The notes under the pieces are model-generated. The model was given only the letters and a program-made list of their open reading frames with translations. It did not search any database and was not told where the DNA came from. From Chloroflexota bacterium (lineage in GTDB: Bacteria > Chloroflexota > Limnocylindria > P2-11E): DNA of 37,761 nt. Shown here piece after piece: positions 7,290 through 14,284 of the stretch; the first letter of the stretch is position 1; every line of letters begins with the position of its first letter. The translations under genes and the position numbers were made by a program. The stretch lies in contig VBFY01000011.1 of the NCBI GenBank assembly GCA_005889405.1, positions 1-37,761 on the forward strand. Direction: 5' to 3'.

Positions 7290-9767
7290 TCAGTTCGACG
7301 CCTTGAGGGCGGCGAGCAACTTGTCGCGTGTGAGCGGCATCTCTGTCACCCACACTCCGACCGCGTTGTAGACCGCGTTGACGATCGTTGGCGCCGGCGG
7401 ACCCATGGGCGGCTCGCCCAGTCCGTGGCCACCGAACGTGCCGTACGCCTTCGGCTTCTCGACGATGATCACCTCGGCGAGCGGCGCGTCCTTGATCGAG
7501 AGCGGACGGTAGTCGAGCAGGTTCGGGTTGAGTGGTAGCCCGGTGGCCTTGTCGATGAGGAGCTCCTCGGTGAACACGGCTCCGGTGGCCATGACGACGC
7601 CACCTTCGACCTGCTGCCTGATCGAGAACGGGTTGAACGCCTTGCCCACGTCGTGGGCCGCGACGTAACGAGTGATCTTGACCGTCCCCGTGACCGTGTC
7701 GACCTCGACCTCGGCCGCGTGCGCGGCGAGGGCGACCTGCTCCCAGTTGGTGGGCTGGAGGTAGTCGGACTTGCCGATGATCGACGTGGCCTTGAACTGC
7801 ACGACCTGCGCGAGCGTGAGCTTCTTGGTCTTGTCGGCTTTGATGAACACGGAGCCGGTGTTGTCCATGTCGACATCGGCTGCGGTCACACGTGTGGCGA
7901 CGTTCGCTGTGGCGAAATCGGTGTTGAACTTGTCGGCCGCGTACTTCAGCACCTGGTTGCGGGCGTCGACGCCCGCTTCGTACATGCCACGACCGCCCGT
8001 GTTGGTCATCCGGCTGCCATTGGTGCCACCGCTGTCGGTGGTGTTGTCGGTGTCGACGTACGGCGTGATGGTGACGAGGTTCAGCGGGACGCCGAGCGCC
8101 TCCGCCGCGACCATCATCATGTTCGTGCGCTGGCCGGAGCCGATGTCCGTGACGCCGGAGACGGCCTGGACGCTGCCGTCGCTGTTGATGATCACCTGAC
8201 CGGTGGACGGGTTGCTGCCTGCGCCGTGGCTGCAGAGGTGGGCCGCCATTCCGATGCCGTGGTAGACGCCGGGCCGCACCTGCTTGGCCTTCGGTGCGTG
8301 CCAGACGCTCTTCCAGTTGATCGCGGTGGCCACCTGGGTGATGCAATCGCGGATACCGGGGTTGCTGAACGGCTTCTTCGTGTCCGGGTTGCCGACCTCG
8401 TTGAGGTTCTTCAGCCGGAACTCGACCGGGTCCATATTGATCGCGTACGCGGCCTTGTCCATCGTGGTCTCGAGGGCGAACGTTCCGTTCGGGTGGCTCA
8501 CGCAGCGATACGGGCCCGACTTGTAGCTGTTGGTCATGACGTCGACGGCTTCGAGGCGCAGGTTCGGGATCTTGTAGAGGTCCTGCATGTTGACCCATGA
8601 GCCGTTGGCAGCGCCGGCGCGCTGTGCACCGACGTTCGCGATGACCTTGAAGATGCCAAAGGAGATCGTCCCGTCGCGGTTGACCCCGAGCTTCATCTCG
8701 TTGCGGAACTCGGGACGGTGCGTGCGGGTGACGAAGTCCTCGTAGCGGGTGTAGTTGTTCTTGATCGGACGGCCGGTGAGCTTCGACAGGATCGCGGCGT
8801 GGGCCTCGGAGAGATCGATGCCGCTCCGGTAGCCGTAGCCACTCCCGAGGTAACCGGTCTGGAAGATGCGGACCTTGTTCTGCGGGAGCTTGAGGGCCTG
8901 CGAGAGGCCCGACCGCGTGCCGTGTCCGTGCTGGTTGGTGTAGGTCATGTTGAGCTTGTCGCCGTCCCAGTAGGACAGCGAGTTCGTGAGCTCTAGGGCG
9001 ACGTGCTGCTCGGTCGACTTCCTCGCCACGTTGTCGACGACCACATCGGCCTTCGCGCTGGTCGGGTCGCCGCGGACGAGCGGTGCGGTGATCGCGATCG
9101 TCGTGCCGTCGAGGTTGCTCGTGAATTGCTTCGGCGTCGAGGACTTCATCGCCTCGAGCATGTCCAAAGCGGCGGGGAGCACTTCGTACTCGACCTTGAT
9201 CGCGCGCATCGCCACGTCACCGATGTGCTCGCTATCGGCCGCGATGACGGCGATCGGTGCGCCGACCTCGAAGACCTCCTCGTTGAAGAGGAAGCGGGTC
9301 GGGAGCGCGGAGCCGAGGAAGACGTCCTTGTATTCCTCCGGCAGGTTCCCGCGGTGAAGGATCTTGCGGACGCCGGGGATCTTCTCCGCCTCCGACGTGT
9401 CGATCGACTTGATCTTCGCGTGCGGGTAGCGGCTGCGCAGCGTACGCATGAAGAGCATGCCGGGCATGCGCAGGTTCTCGGTGTACGTCCCGGTGTTCGT
9501 GACGATGCCGTAGCCCTGGATGCGGGCGACGTCCGTGCCGATCACCTGGAAGGGACGGAAGACCGGGATCTCGGTCGGCGCGGAGCTCTGGCCGCCGCCG
9601 GGGAGCTTGTTGCCGTATTGCGCGATCACGCCGGCGACCATCTCCGACTGCTCGGAGACCATCTCCTGCCAGGCGGGGTCCTGTGCGAGTGCGTACCAGT
9701 CCTGGTCGCTCAGGCTCGCGGCGTACGCCGCATCCTGGACGACACGTACGGCTTCGATCTGTGCCAT
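7290..9767 (-). CDS. Molybdopterin-binding catalytic subunit of molybdenum hydroxylase complex 1
   Basis: 825 aa, a full-length large subunit of the xanthine oxidase family with an extra N-terminal stretch of about 75 aa. The catalytic base is Glu785 in GLGEPPMGPP, which activates water for hydroxylation of the substrate carbon. The usual GGGFG motif is replaced by YLGSGYGYRSG (306-316). The substrate-site motif AFRAPG reads PYRCVSHPNG (419-428). Further Mo-cofactor motifs follow (VTDIGSGQ, AHDVGKAFNP). It lacks the AYRCSFR signature of aerobic CO dehydrogenase, so CODH activity is not supported. The ATG has a strong AGGAGGGG site. Probably exported with the Tat-bearing 2Fe-2S subunit; substrate unknown, an aldehyde or heterocycle being plausible. 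Confidence 0.93.
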   Translation of the reverse strand: MAQIEAVRVVQDAAYAASLSDQDWYALAQDPAWQEMVSEQSEMVAGVIAQYGNKLPGGGQSSAPTEIPVFRPFQVIGTDVARIQGYGIVTNTGTYTENLRMPGMLFMRTLRSRYPHAKIKSIDTSEAEKIPGVRKILHRGNLPEEYKDVFLGSALPTRFLFNEEVFEVGAPIAVIAADSEHIGDVAMRAIKVEYEVLPAALDMLEAMKSSTPKQFTSNLDGTTIAITAPLVRGDPTSAKADVVVDNVARKSTEQHVALELTNSLSYWDGDKLNMTYTNQHGHGTRSGLSQALKLPQNKVRIFQTGYLGSGYGYRSGIDLSEAHAAILSKLTGRPIKNNYTRYEDFVTRTHRPEFRNEMKLGVNRDGTISFGIFKVIANVGAQRAGAANGSWVNMQDLYKIPNLRLEAVDVMTNSYKSGPYRCVSHPNGTFALETTMDKAAYAINMDPVEFRLKNLNEVGNPDTKKPFSNPGIRDCITQVATAINWKSVWHAPKAKQVRPGVYHGIGMAAHLCSHGAGSNPSTGQVIINSDGSVQAVSGVTDIGSGQRTNMMMVAAEALGVPLNLVTITPYVDTDNTTDSGGTNGSRMTNTGGRGMYEAGVDARNQVLKYAADKFNTDFATANVATRVTAADVDMDNTGSVFIKADKTKKLTLAQVVQFKATSIIGKSDYLQPTNWEQVALAAHAAEVEVDTVTGTVKITRYVAAHDVGKAFNPFSIRQQVEGGVVMATGAVFTEELLIDKATGLPLNPNLLDYRPLSIKDAPLAEVIIVEKPKAYGTFGGHGLGEPPMGPPAPTIVNAVYNAVGVWVTEMPLTRDKLLAALKASN

Positions 9768-9779
9768 CTCTAACCCCTC

Positions 9780-10757
9780 CTACCTGGCCGCGTGGCCGAG
9801 GTCGACAAGGATGGCGCGCACCTTGGCCTCGTCCAGCTTCGCTGGGTCCCACTTGATGGTGACGCTGCGCTCGTTGCCGCTCACGGAAAGGATGCCGTCG
9901 CGCTTCTTGAGCGCCTGCTCGAACGGGTCGTAGTCCTCGATGGTGCCCATCGGGGTCGCGAACTGGAATTCCTTCGAGACGCCGGCCGCGCCGGGAGCCG
10001 TCTCAGTCACGCCGGCCGTGCCGACGACGACGGGCGATGCGAGGTGCGTGACCTTCTCGCCGCGCATCTCAGCGGCCGCGGTGTTGACGGCGGTGAAGAT
10101 CTTCGCGTACTCGCCGCACCGGCAGATGTTGCCGGCGAGGCCTTCGGCGATCTCCGCGGTGGTGGGCTTCGGGGTCGCTCCAAGCAGCTGGACCGTCGAC
10201 ATGATGAATCCGCGCGTGCAGATGCCGCACTGGAATCCACCGTCGAGCCAGAACGCGCGCTGGATCGGGTGCAGCCCGGCGACACCGGGTCCGGTCGCAA
10301 GGCCGGCGACGGTCGCGATCTTCTGGCCGCGACCGAGTCGCGCGCTCAGGACGGTGCAACCGTTCACCGCTTTGCCATCGACGAGAACAGCGCAGGCGCC
10401 GCACTGCGCTCGGTCGCATCCCAAGTTCGAGTTGGAAAGGCCGAGCTGGAAGTTCATCGTCTCCCAAAGGCTTTCGCGGTTGTCGACAACGAGGTCGTAC
10501 TTCACGTTGTCGATCGTGAGCGCGACTCGGCGCATCGTTGCTGGGATCGCCCCACCGCCAGTTGTGGTCGTCGTAGTTGTCGCACTCTCCGGGTTGATCG
10601 CCTTGTTCGCGACGACCGCACCACCGAGAACGACTCCTGCTGCCGCTGCGCCTGCTCCGGCGCCGATGAGGAAGTTGCGTCGCGTGACTGAAAGCGCGGG
10701 TTTGCTCGTGTCGGGTTCCGCTACTGGATCAGACGTAGTCCCTCCCGTTTCGTCCAC
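9780..10757 (-). CDS. Tat-targeted [2Fe-2S] subunit of molybdenum hydroxylase complex 1 with HMA-like tail
   Basis: 325 aa from a GTG at 10757, chosen because a G-rich SD (AGGGGGTG) precedes it and residues further upstream look non-coding. The N-terminus carries a twin-arginine signal, SVTRRNFLIG (Arg26/Arg27), then a hydrophobic segment and a Thr-rich linker. The ferredoxin-like cluster is bound by Cys114, Cys119, Cys122 and Cys134, and the second cluster by Cys177, Cys180, Cys212 and Cys214 (CGIC...CRC). Residues about 288-323 resemble a heavy-metal-associated ferredoxin-like fold without CxxC. The Tat signal implies a membrane-anchored or periplasmic complex, as in PaoABC. It is the first gene of the operon and is divergent from xdhC. 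Confidence 0.92.
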   Translation of the reverse strand: MDETGGTTSDPVAEPDTSKPALSVTRRNFLIGAGAGAAAAGVVLGGAVVANKAINPESATTTTTTTGGGAIPATMRRVALTIDNVKYDLVVDNRESLWETMNFQLGLSNSNLGCDRAQCGACAVLVDGKAVNGCTVLSARLGRGQKIATVAGLATGPGVAGLHPIQRAFWLDGGFQCGICTRGFIMSTVQLLGATPKPTTAEIAEGLAGNICRCGEYAKIFTAVNTAAAEMRGEKVTHLASPVVVGTAGVTETAPGAAGVSKEFQFATPMGTIEDYDPFEQALKKRDGILSVSGNERSVTIKWDPAKLDEAKVRAILVDLGHAAR

Positions 10758-10864
10758 AGGACATTCACCCCCTGACCAATGAATGGACGGCGCGATGAGC
10801 CTAGCAGTGGGGTAAAGGGACGCAAGCTTGTCGAAGGCACGCCCGTCGTGGCGAGCGAGCGTGC

Positions 10865-10890
10865 GCCTCCACGTAACGGAGGCCCCTCCG
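10865..10890 (-). promoter_or_regulatory. Overlapping alternative hairpins in the molybdoenzyme leader
   Basis: GCCTCC (10865-10870) can pair with GGAGGC (10878-10883), loop ACGTAAC. Alternatively CGGAG (10877-10881) can pair with CTCCG (10886-10890). The two stems share bases, so they exclude each other. They lie 108-133 bp upstream of the GTG of the 2Fe-2S gene. An RNA switch or attenuator is possible but unproven. Confidence 0.3.
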
Positions 10891-10923
10891 ACGCCCTCGC
10901 GCAAGCGGCTTTGAACGAACGGA

Positions 10924-10984
10924 TTTGCGCAAAATACGTGGCGCCAAAAGGGTCTGTTCGGCCGCTATCGGCGGTTTGCGCAAA
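10924..10984. promoter_or_regulatory. Paired palindromic operator candidates TTTGCGCAAA
   Basis: Perfect 10-bp palindromes lie at 10924-10933 and 10975-10984. The second extends to a perfect 14-bp palindrome (GGTTTGCGCAAACC, 10973-10986). The centres are 51 bp apart, close to five helical turns, so dimers on both sites would face the same side of the DNA. Their place in a divergent region suggests a regulator serving both the molybdoenzyme operon and xdhC. Confidence 0.6.
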
Positions 10985-11090
10985 CCACGGCGCTTTGACG
11001 GGAGCGCCACCGTCCCCTCCGAAAAAGGCCTCGCGCGTGCCTGCCGCAGCGCGCCTGGGCCTCGGAACTTTCCCGCCTGGCGAACGACCC

Positions 11091-11096
11091 TAAGAT
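11091..11096 (+). promoter_or_regulatory. Putative -10 element (TAAGAT) for leaderless xdhC mRNA
   Basis: TAAGAT overlaps the first possible ATG (11095) and is followed after 7 nt by an in-frame GTG at 11104. If it is the -10 box, the transcript would begin at or near that GTG. No clear -35 is visible. Confidence 0.35.
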
Positions 11097-12222
11097 GATT
11101 TGCGTGAGGGCGGTCTACGCGCGGATGGCCGAGCTCGAGCGCGAAGGGCGCCGCTTCGCGGTGTGCACGGTCGTGCGCACGGTCGGGAGCACACCACAGG
11201 TCGTCGGCGCGAAGCTGCTCGTCGACGATCTCGGCCGGCTCACCGGAACACTCGGTGGTGGCTGCGTCGAAGGCGACGCCTTCGAAGAAGCCAAGCGCGT
11301 TCTCGACACCGGCGAGGTCTCGCTACGCGAGTACGAGCTCACCGAGGACCTCGCGTGGGACACCGGCCTGGTGTGCGGCGGCACGATGTGGATCTCCATC
11401 GAACCGGGCGAACGCGCGCTGCTTCTCGGCGGACGCGATCTGCTCGGCGATGTTCTCGCCGCATCCTCTGGTGGAAGGCCCGTCGCGCTCGCGACGTTGC
11501 TGCGCCGCGAAGGAAAGGACTTCCAGCCGAGCGGCAAGCTCTTCGTCGAGACCGACGGCAGCACCGGCGGAACGCTCGGCGACGGTGCGCTCGACGCGCG
11601 CGCGACCGAGGCGGCGCTCGACGCGCTGCGGCAGGCAACGCCGCGCACGATCGCGCTCGACGACGCCCATGAGCTCCTCATCGAGCCCATCGTCACGAAG
11701 CCGCGCCTGGTGATCGCCGGAGGGGGTCATGTGGGCCTCGCGATCGCGAAGATGGCGTCACAGCTCGAGTACGACGTGACCGCGATCGACGATCGGCCCG
11801 AGTTCTCCTCACGCGAACGTTTCGGACCGGGTATCGACGTCGTGCGCATGGATATGGCCGAGGCGCTGCGCACGATACCGATCGGCTGGAACAGCTTCGT
11901 GGTCATCGCGACGCGCGGCCACAAGCTCGACGCCCACTGCCTCCGCGAAGCGGTGAAGACGAACGCCCGCTACGTCGGGCTGCTCGGCTCGAAGCGCAAG
12001 ACGATCCTCATCGCGAAGATGCTGCGGGACGAGGGCATCTCGGAGGACCGCATCCGCGCGGTGCACGCACCGATCGGTCTCGACCTCGGTGGCCGCACGC
12101 CCGCCGAGATCGCGCTTGCCGTGCTCGCCGAGCTGAGCATGGAGCGCTACGGCGGATCGGGCCGGCCACTGCGTCTCTCCGATGACATCTACGAAAGAGC
12201 GGTGACCAGGCGGAGCTCCTGA
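11095..12222 (+). CDS. xdhC: XdhC/CoxI-family molybdenum cofactor insertion protein
   Basis: 375 aa (372 if the GTG at 11104 is used). The N-terminal XdhC_CoxI domain shows VVRTVGSTPQVVGAKLLV, the GGGCVEG motif and CGGTMWISIEP. The C-terminal Rossmann-like domain shows VIAGGGHVGLAIAKMA and later TRGHKLDAHCL and GLLGSKRKT. Members bind Mo cofactor, promote its sulfuration and hand it to xanthine-oxidase-family enzymes in the cytoplasm (XdhC, PaoD). Its divergent position from a Tat-targeted complex fits a dedicated chaperone that loads the enzyme before export. The start is ambiguous between ATG 11095 and GTG 11104 because a -10-like hexamer overlaps the ATG. Confidence 0.93.
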   Translation: MICVRAVYARMAELEREGRRFAVCTVVRTVGSTPQVVGAKLLVDDLGRLTGTLGGGCVEGDAFEEAKRVLDTGEVSLREYELTEDLAWDTGLVCGGTMWISIEPGERALLLGGRDLLGDVLAASSGGRPVALATLLRREGKDFQPSGKLFVETDGSTGGTLGDGALDARATEAALDALRQATPRTIALDDAHELLIEPIVTKPRLVIAGGGHVGLAIAKMASQLEYDVTAIDDRPEFSSRERFGPGIDVVRMDMAEALRTIPIGWNSFVVIATRGHKLDAHCLREAVKTNARYVGLLGSKRKTILIAKMLRDEGISEDRIRAVHAPIGLDLGGRTPAEIALAVLAELSMERYGGSGRPLRLSDDIYERAVTRRSS

Positions 12223-12749
12223 CCGCGGCGGACGTCGTCCGTAGCGAACGGCTCGATCTCATCCTCATGCCGCTCGCGCTCCTCGATGCGTTCATCTCAG
12301 GCGATCTCCCGCGCGCGCGTGGGCTGACGGACTACAAGGTTCCTGACGATTTCCCAGGTCGCGTACTGAACGTGCTCGAGCTGCGCCGCATGCAGCTCGC
12401 CGCCGACCCCGCCCTCGCGCCGTGGTCCGCGCGTGCGATGGTCCGGCGTGAGGATCGCGTGATGGTGGGATACATCAACTTCCACGGAGCGCCCGGCGTG
12501 AATGACATCGAAGCTCCAGGCGCGGCCGAGCTGGGTTGGAGCGTCTTCGCGTCCGAGCGCCGCCGCGGTTACGCGACCGAGGCCGCGCTGCGGCTCATGG
12601 ACTGGGCGCGAACGGAGCACGGCGTACGGCGGTTCATCTCATCGACGACGCCCGAGAACACGCCGTCGCTGCGCGTGCACGAGAAGCTCGGCTTCCGCCG
12701 GACCGGTCAGGTCGTGGACGGCGAGATCATCTTCGAGTTCGTTCGCTAG
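12219..12749 (+). CDS. GNAT N-acetyltransferase, probable CTG start
   Basis: 176 aa if translated from CTG at 12219; 160 aa from the ATG at 12267. The sequence VRSERLDLIL before the ATG matches the first beta strand of RimJ/RimL-type GNAT proteins and would be lost with the ATG start. The frame is open back to 12186, with no ATG, GTG or TTG in that stretch. The CTG overlaps the xdhC stop as CTGA, with GGAG just upstream. The acetyl-CoA-binding region is ERRRGYATEAALRLMDWA, followed by STTPENTPSLRVHEKLGFRRTG, typical of acetylation of protein N-termini or small amines. Substrate unknown. Probably co-transcribed with xdhC, though a functional link is not evident. Confidence 0.85.
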   Translation: MTAADVVRSERLDLILMPLALLDAFISGDLPRARGLTDYKVPDDFPGRVLNVLELRRMQLAADPALAPWSARAMVRREDRVMVGYINFHGAPGVNDIEAPGAAELGWSVFASERRRGYATEAALRLMDWARTEHGVRRFISSTTPENTPSLRVHEKLGFRRTGQVVDGEIIFEFVR

Positions 12750-12801
12750 ACACCCCCGCACGGCAACGAAGAGCGGTGGTGCCGCCGATGCGTGACGCCG
12801 C

Positions 12802-12897
12802 TCAGAGTTGCGGCCAGCGTCGGGGAGGACAGAGATGCCGGCCCAACACCAACTTCACGAGGAATAGCGCCAGCGCCCCGATCGCGACGGCGTACAC
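12802..12897 (-). CDS. Possible 31-aa single-helix membrane peptide
   Basis: From GTG 12897 this frame encodes one hydrophobic helix (VYAVAIGALALFLVKLVLG) followed by a basic tail ending RRWPQL. The frame stays open 26 codons further upstream, reading PWWRRPT just before the helix, but has no start codon there. It may be a small membrane protein, the remnant of a longer gene, or chance. The remainder of 12750-13012 shows nothing else convincing. Confidence 0.25.
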   Translation of the reverse strand: MYAVAIGALALFLVKLVLGRHLCPPRRWPQL

Positions 12898-13012
12898 GGT
12901 CGGTCGCCGCCACCAAGGAAGGCCCGCGCTCGCTGCGCCGATCGCGCTGCGCGCGACGCTCGCGTCGCTTGCTCATGGCCCGCTCGCCCGTCTCACGATC
13001 GCGGATCGGATA

Positions 13013-14281
13013 TCACGAGGCCGCGGCGGGCTGGGCTCGCGACCGAACGAGCCAGCGGGCCGCGATAAGCGCCGCGAGCGCTCCCGCCGCACCGAGCACC
13101 GCAGGCACCGGAAGCGAAACGAAGAGCGCTACGCAGGCCGCGATCCCGTACCACGAGAAGATCGGCGAGGCGATCCGCTTGGCCTTCGGAAGCTGCAGAG
13201 CGGCGAAGTGCGTGACCAGGTACCAGACGAGCATGAACGCGCTCGCGGTCTCGATGAGCGCGCGGAGGTCGAACACGAGCACGAGCGCCGCGCTGGCCAC
13301 GCCAAGGGCGGCCACGGCGTGGTGTGGGGTTCGGAAGCGCGGGTGCACAGCCGCCAGCCAGCGTGGCACCTCATGCGCCTTGCCCATCGCGAGGGCAACG
13401 CGCGATGCCGCGAGCAGGATGCCCACCATATCCCCGAGCCCCGCGACGCCGGCGGCCGCCAGGACCGGCCAGAACGTCCAATCTGCCACGTGCTTCGCGG
13501 CGGCGAGGAGCGGCGCGTCCTCGCGTCCGAGGTCGTCGGCGCCGAGGACGCCGAGTGTCACCGCTGCGACCGGCACGAAGACGAGCGCCGCGAGCGCGAC
13601 CCCGCCGACGATGCTCAGCGGGATCGAGCGTCGCGGGTCTTTCATCTCGCTCGCCATGATCGCCGTGCGCATGAAGCCATCCCAAGACCAGAAGAAGATC
13701 GCCGCGCCCGCGAGCACACCGGGCAGACCGTGGTCGCCGAGGAGCGGGCCCAAGTGCGCGCGATCGACCGCGTGCAGCGCCGCGCCGCTGTAAACGGCGA
13801 GCAGTGCGACGGTGACGGCCAGCAATCCGACGACGATCTTCGAGGTGAGATCGATCCCGAACACGTTGAGCCCGGTGATCACGAGCACGCAAACGGCTGC
13901 AACGAAATGTTGCGGAAGGCCGGGTATGGCCTGCGCGAGGTAGGTTGTCAGCGCGAGTCCGACCACGCTCATCGAGACCAGCGCCTTCCCGAGGTAACCG
14001 CATCCGGCGATGAAGCCCGTGGTGTCGTGGTCGAAGGCGCGCGCCCACGAAAACGCGCCGCCTTCCTCCGGGAAGTTCACACCGAGCTGCGCGGCGCTGA
14101 TCCCCGTCGCGAGCGCGACGGTGCCGCCGAGCACGATCGCCATGAGGATGCCGGTCCCCGCGGCAGCCGTCGCCGCACCGGACGCCGCGAAGATGCCGGT
14201 GCCGATGATCATGCCGGCGGTGAAGAGCGTCGCGCCTACCGGGGCAAGTTCACGTCTGAGTGCGCTACTTGATCGGCTCAT
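13013..14281 (-). CDS. APC-superfamily amino acid permease
   Basis: 422 aa with about 12 hydrophobic helices. The first helix carries the unwound substrate-site signature LFTAGMIIGTGIFAASG (about 19-35), diagnostic of APC transporters. The conserved loop EEGGAFSWARAF follows helix 2, and the mid-protein FFWSWDGFMRTAIMASEMKDPRRSIP matches the helix 6 and loop 6-7 consensus. It probably imports or exchanges amino acids or polyamines by proton symport or antiport; specificity cannot be read. It starts 3 bp after the chrA stop and is the last gene of a chrB-chrA-permease operon. Confidence 0.92.
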   Translation of the reverse strand: MSRSSSALRRELAPVGATLFTAGMIIGTGIFAASGAATAAAGTGILMAIVLGGTVALATGISAAQLGVNFPEEGGAFSWARAFDHDTTGFIAGCGYLGKALVSMSVVGLALTTYLAQAIPGLPQHFVAAVCVLVITGLNVFGIDLTSKIVVGLLAVTVALLAVYSGAALHAVDRAHLGPLLGDHGLPGVLAGAAIFFWSWDGFMRTAIMASEMKDPRRSIPLSIVGGVALAALVFVPVAAVTLGVLGADDLGREDAPLLAAAKHVADWTFWPVLAAAGVAGLGDMVGILLAASRVALAMGKAHEVPRWLAAVHPRFRTPHHAVAALGVASAALVLVFDLRALIETASAFMLVWYLVTHFAALQLPKAKRIASPIFSWYGIAACVALFVSLPVPAVLGAAGALAALIAARWLVRSRAQPAAAS

Positions 14282-14284
14282 GCG

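Larger units (their letters stand above)
10758..11094. other. Divergent intergenic region between molybdoenzyme operon 1 and xdhC
   Basis: 337 bp with no convincing gene. It contains two copies of the palindrome TTTGCGCAAA, a pair of mutually exclusive small hairpins at 10865-10890 near the molybdoenzyme side, and a TAAGAT hexamer at 11091 near the xdhC start. It probably holds the promoters of both divergent units. Confidence 0.7.

Noticed and set aside
7290-9767. Aerobic CO dehydrogenase (CoxL)
   Set aside because: The diagnostic AYRCSFR is absent; complex 1 has PYRCVSHPNG and complex 2 has AFRAPG. Both are better called general molybdenum hydroxylases.
10865-10890. Known molybdenum cofactor riboswitch
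   Set aside because: The stems are too short and the conserved internal loops of that class were not recognised by eye.
10758-10904. N-terminal extension of the Tat 2Fe-2S subunit to an upstream ATG
   Set aside because: The extra 49 residues look non-coding and would bury the twin-arginine signal; a GTG at 10757 with a G-rich SD gives a normal Tat N-terminus.
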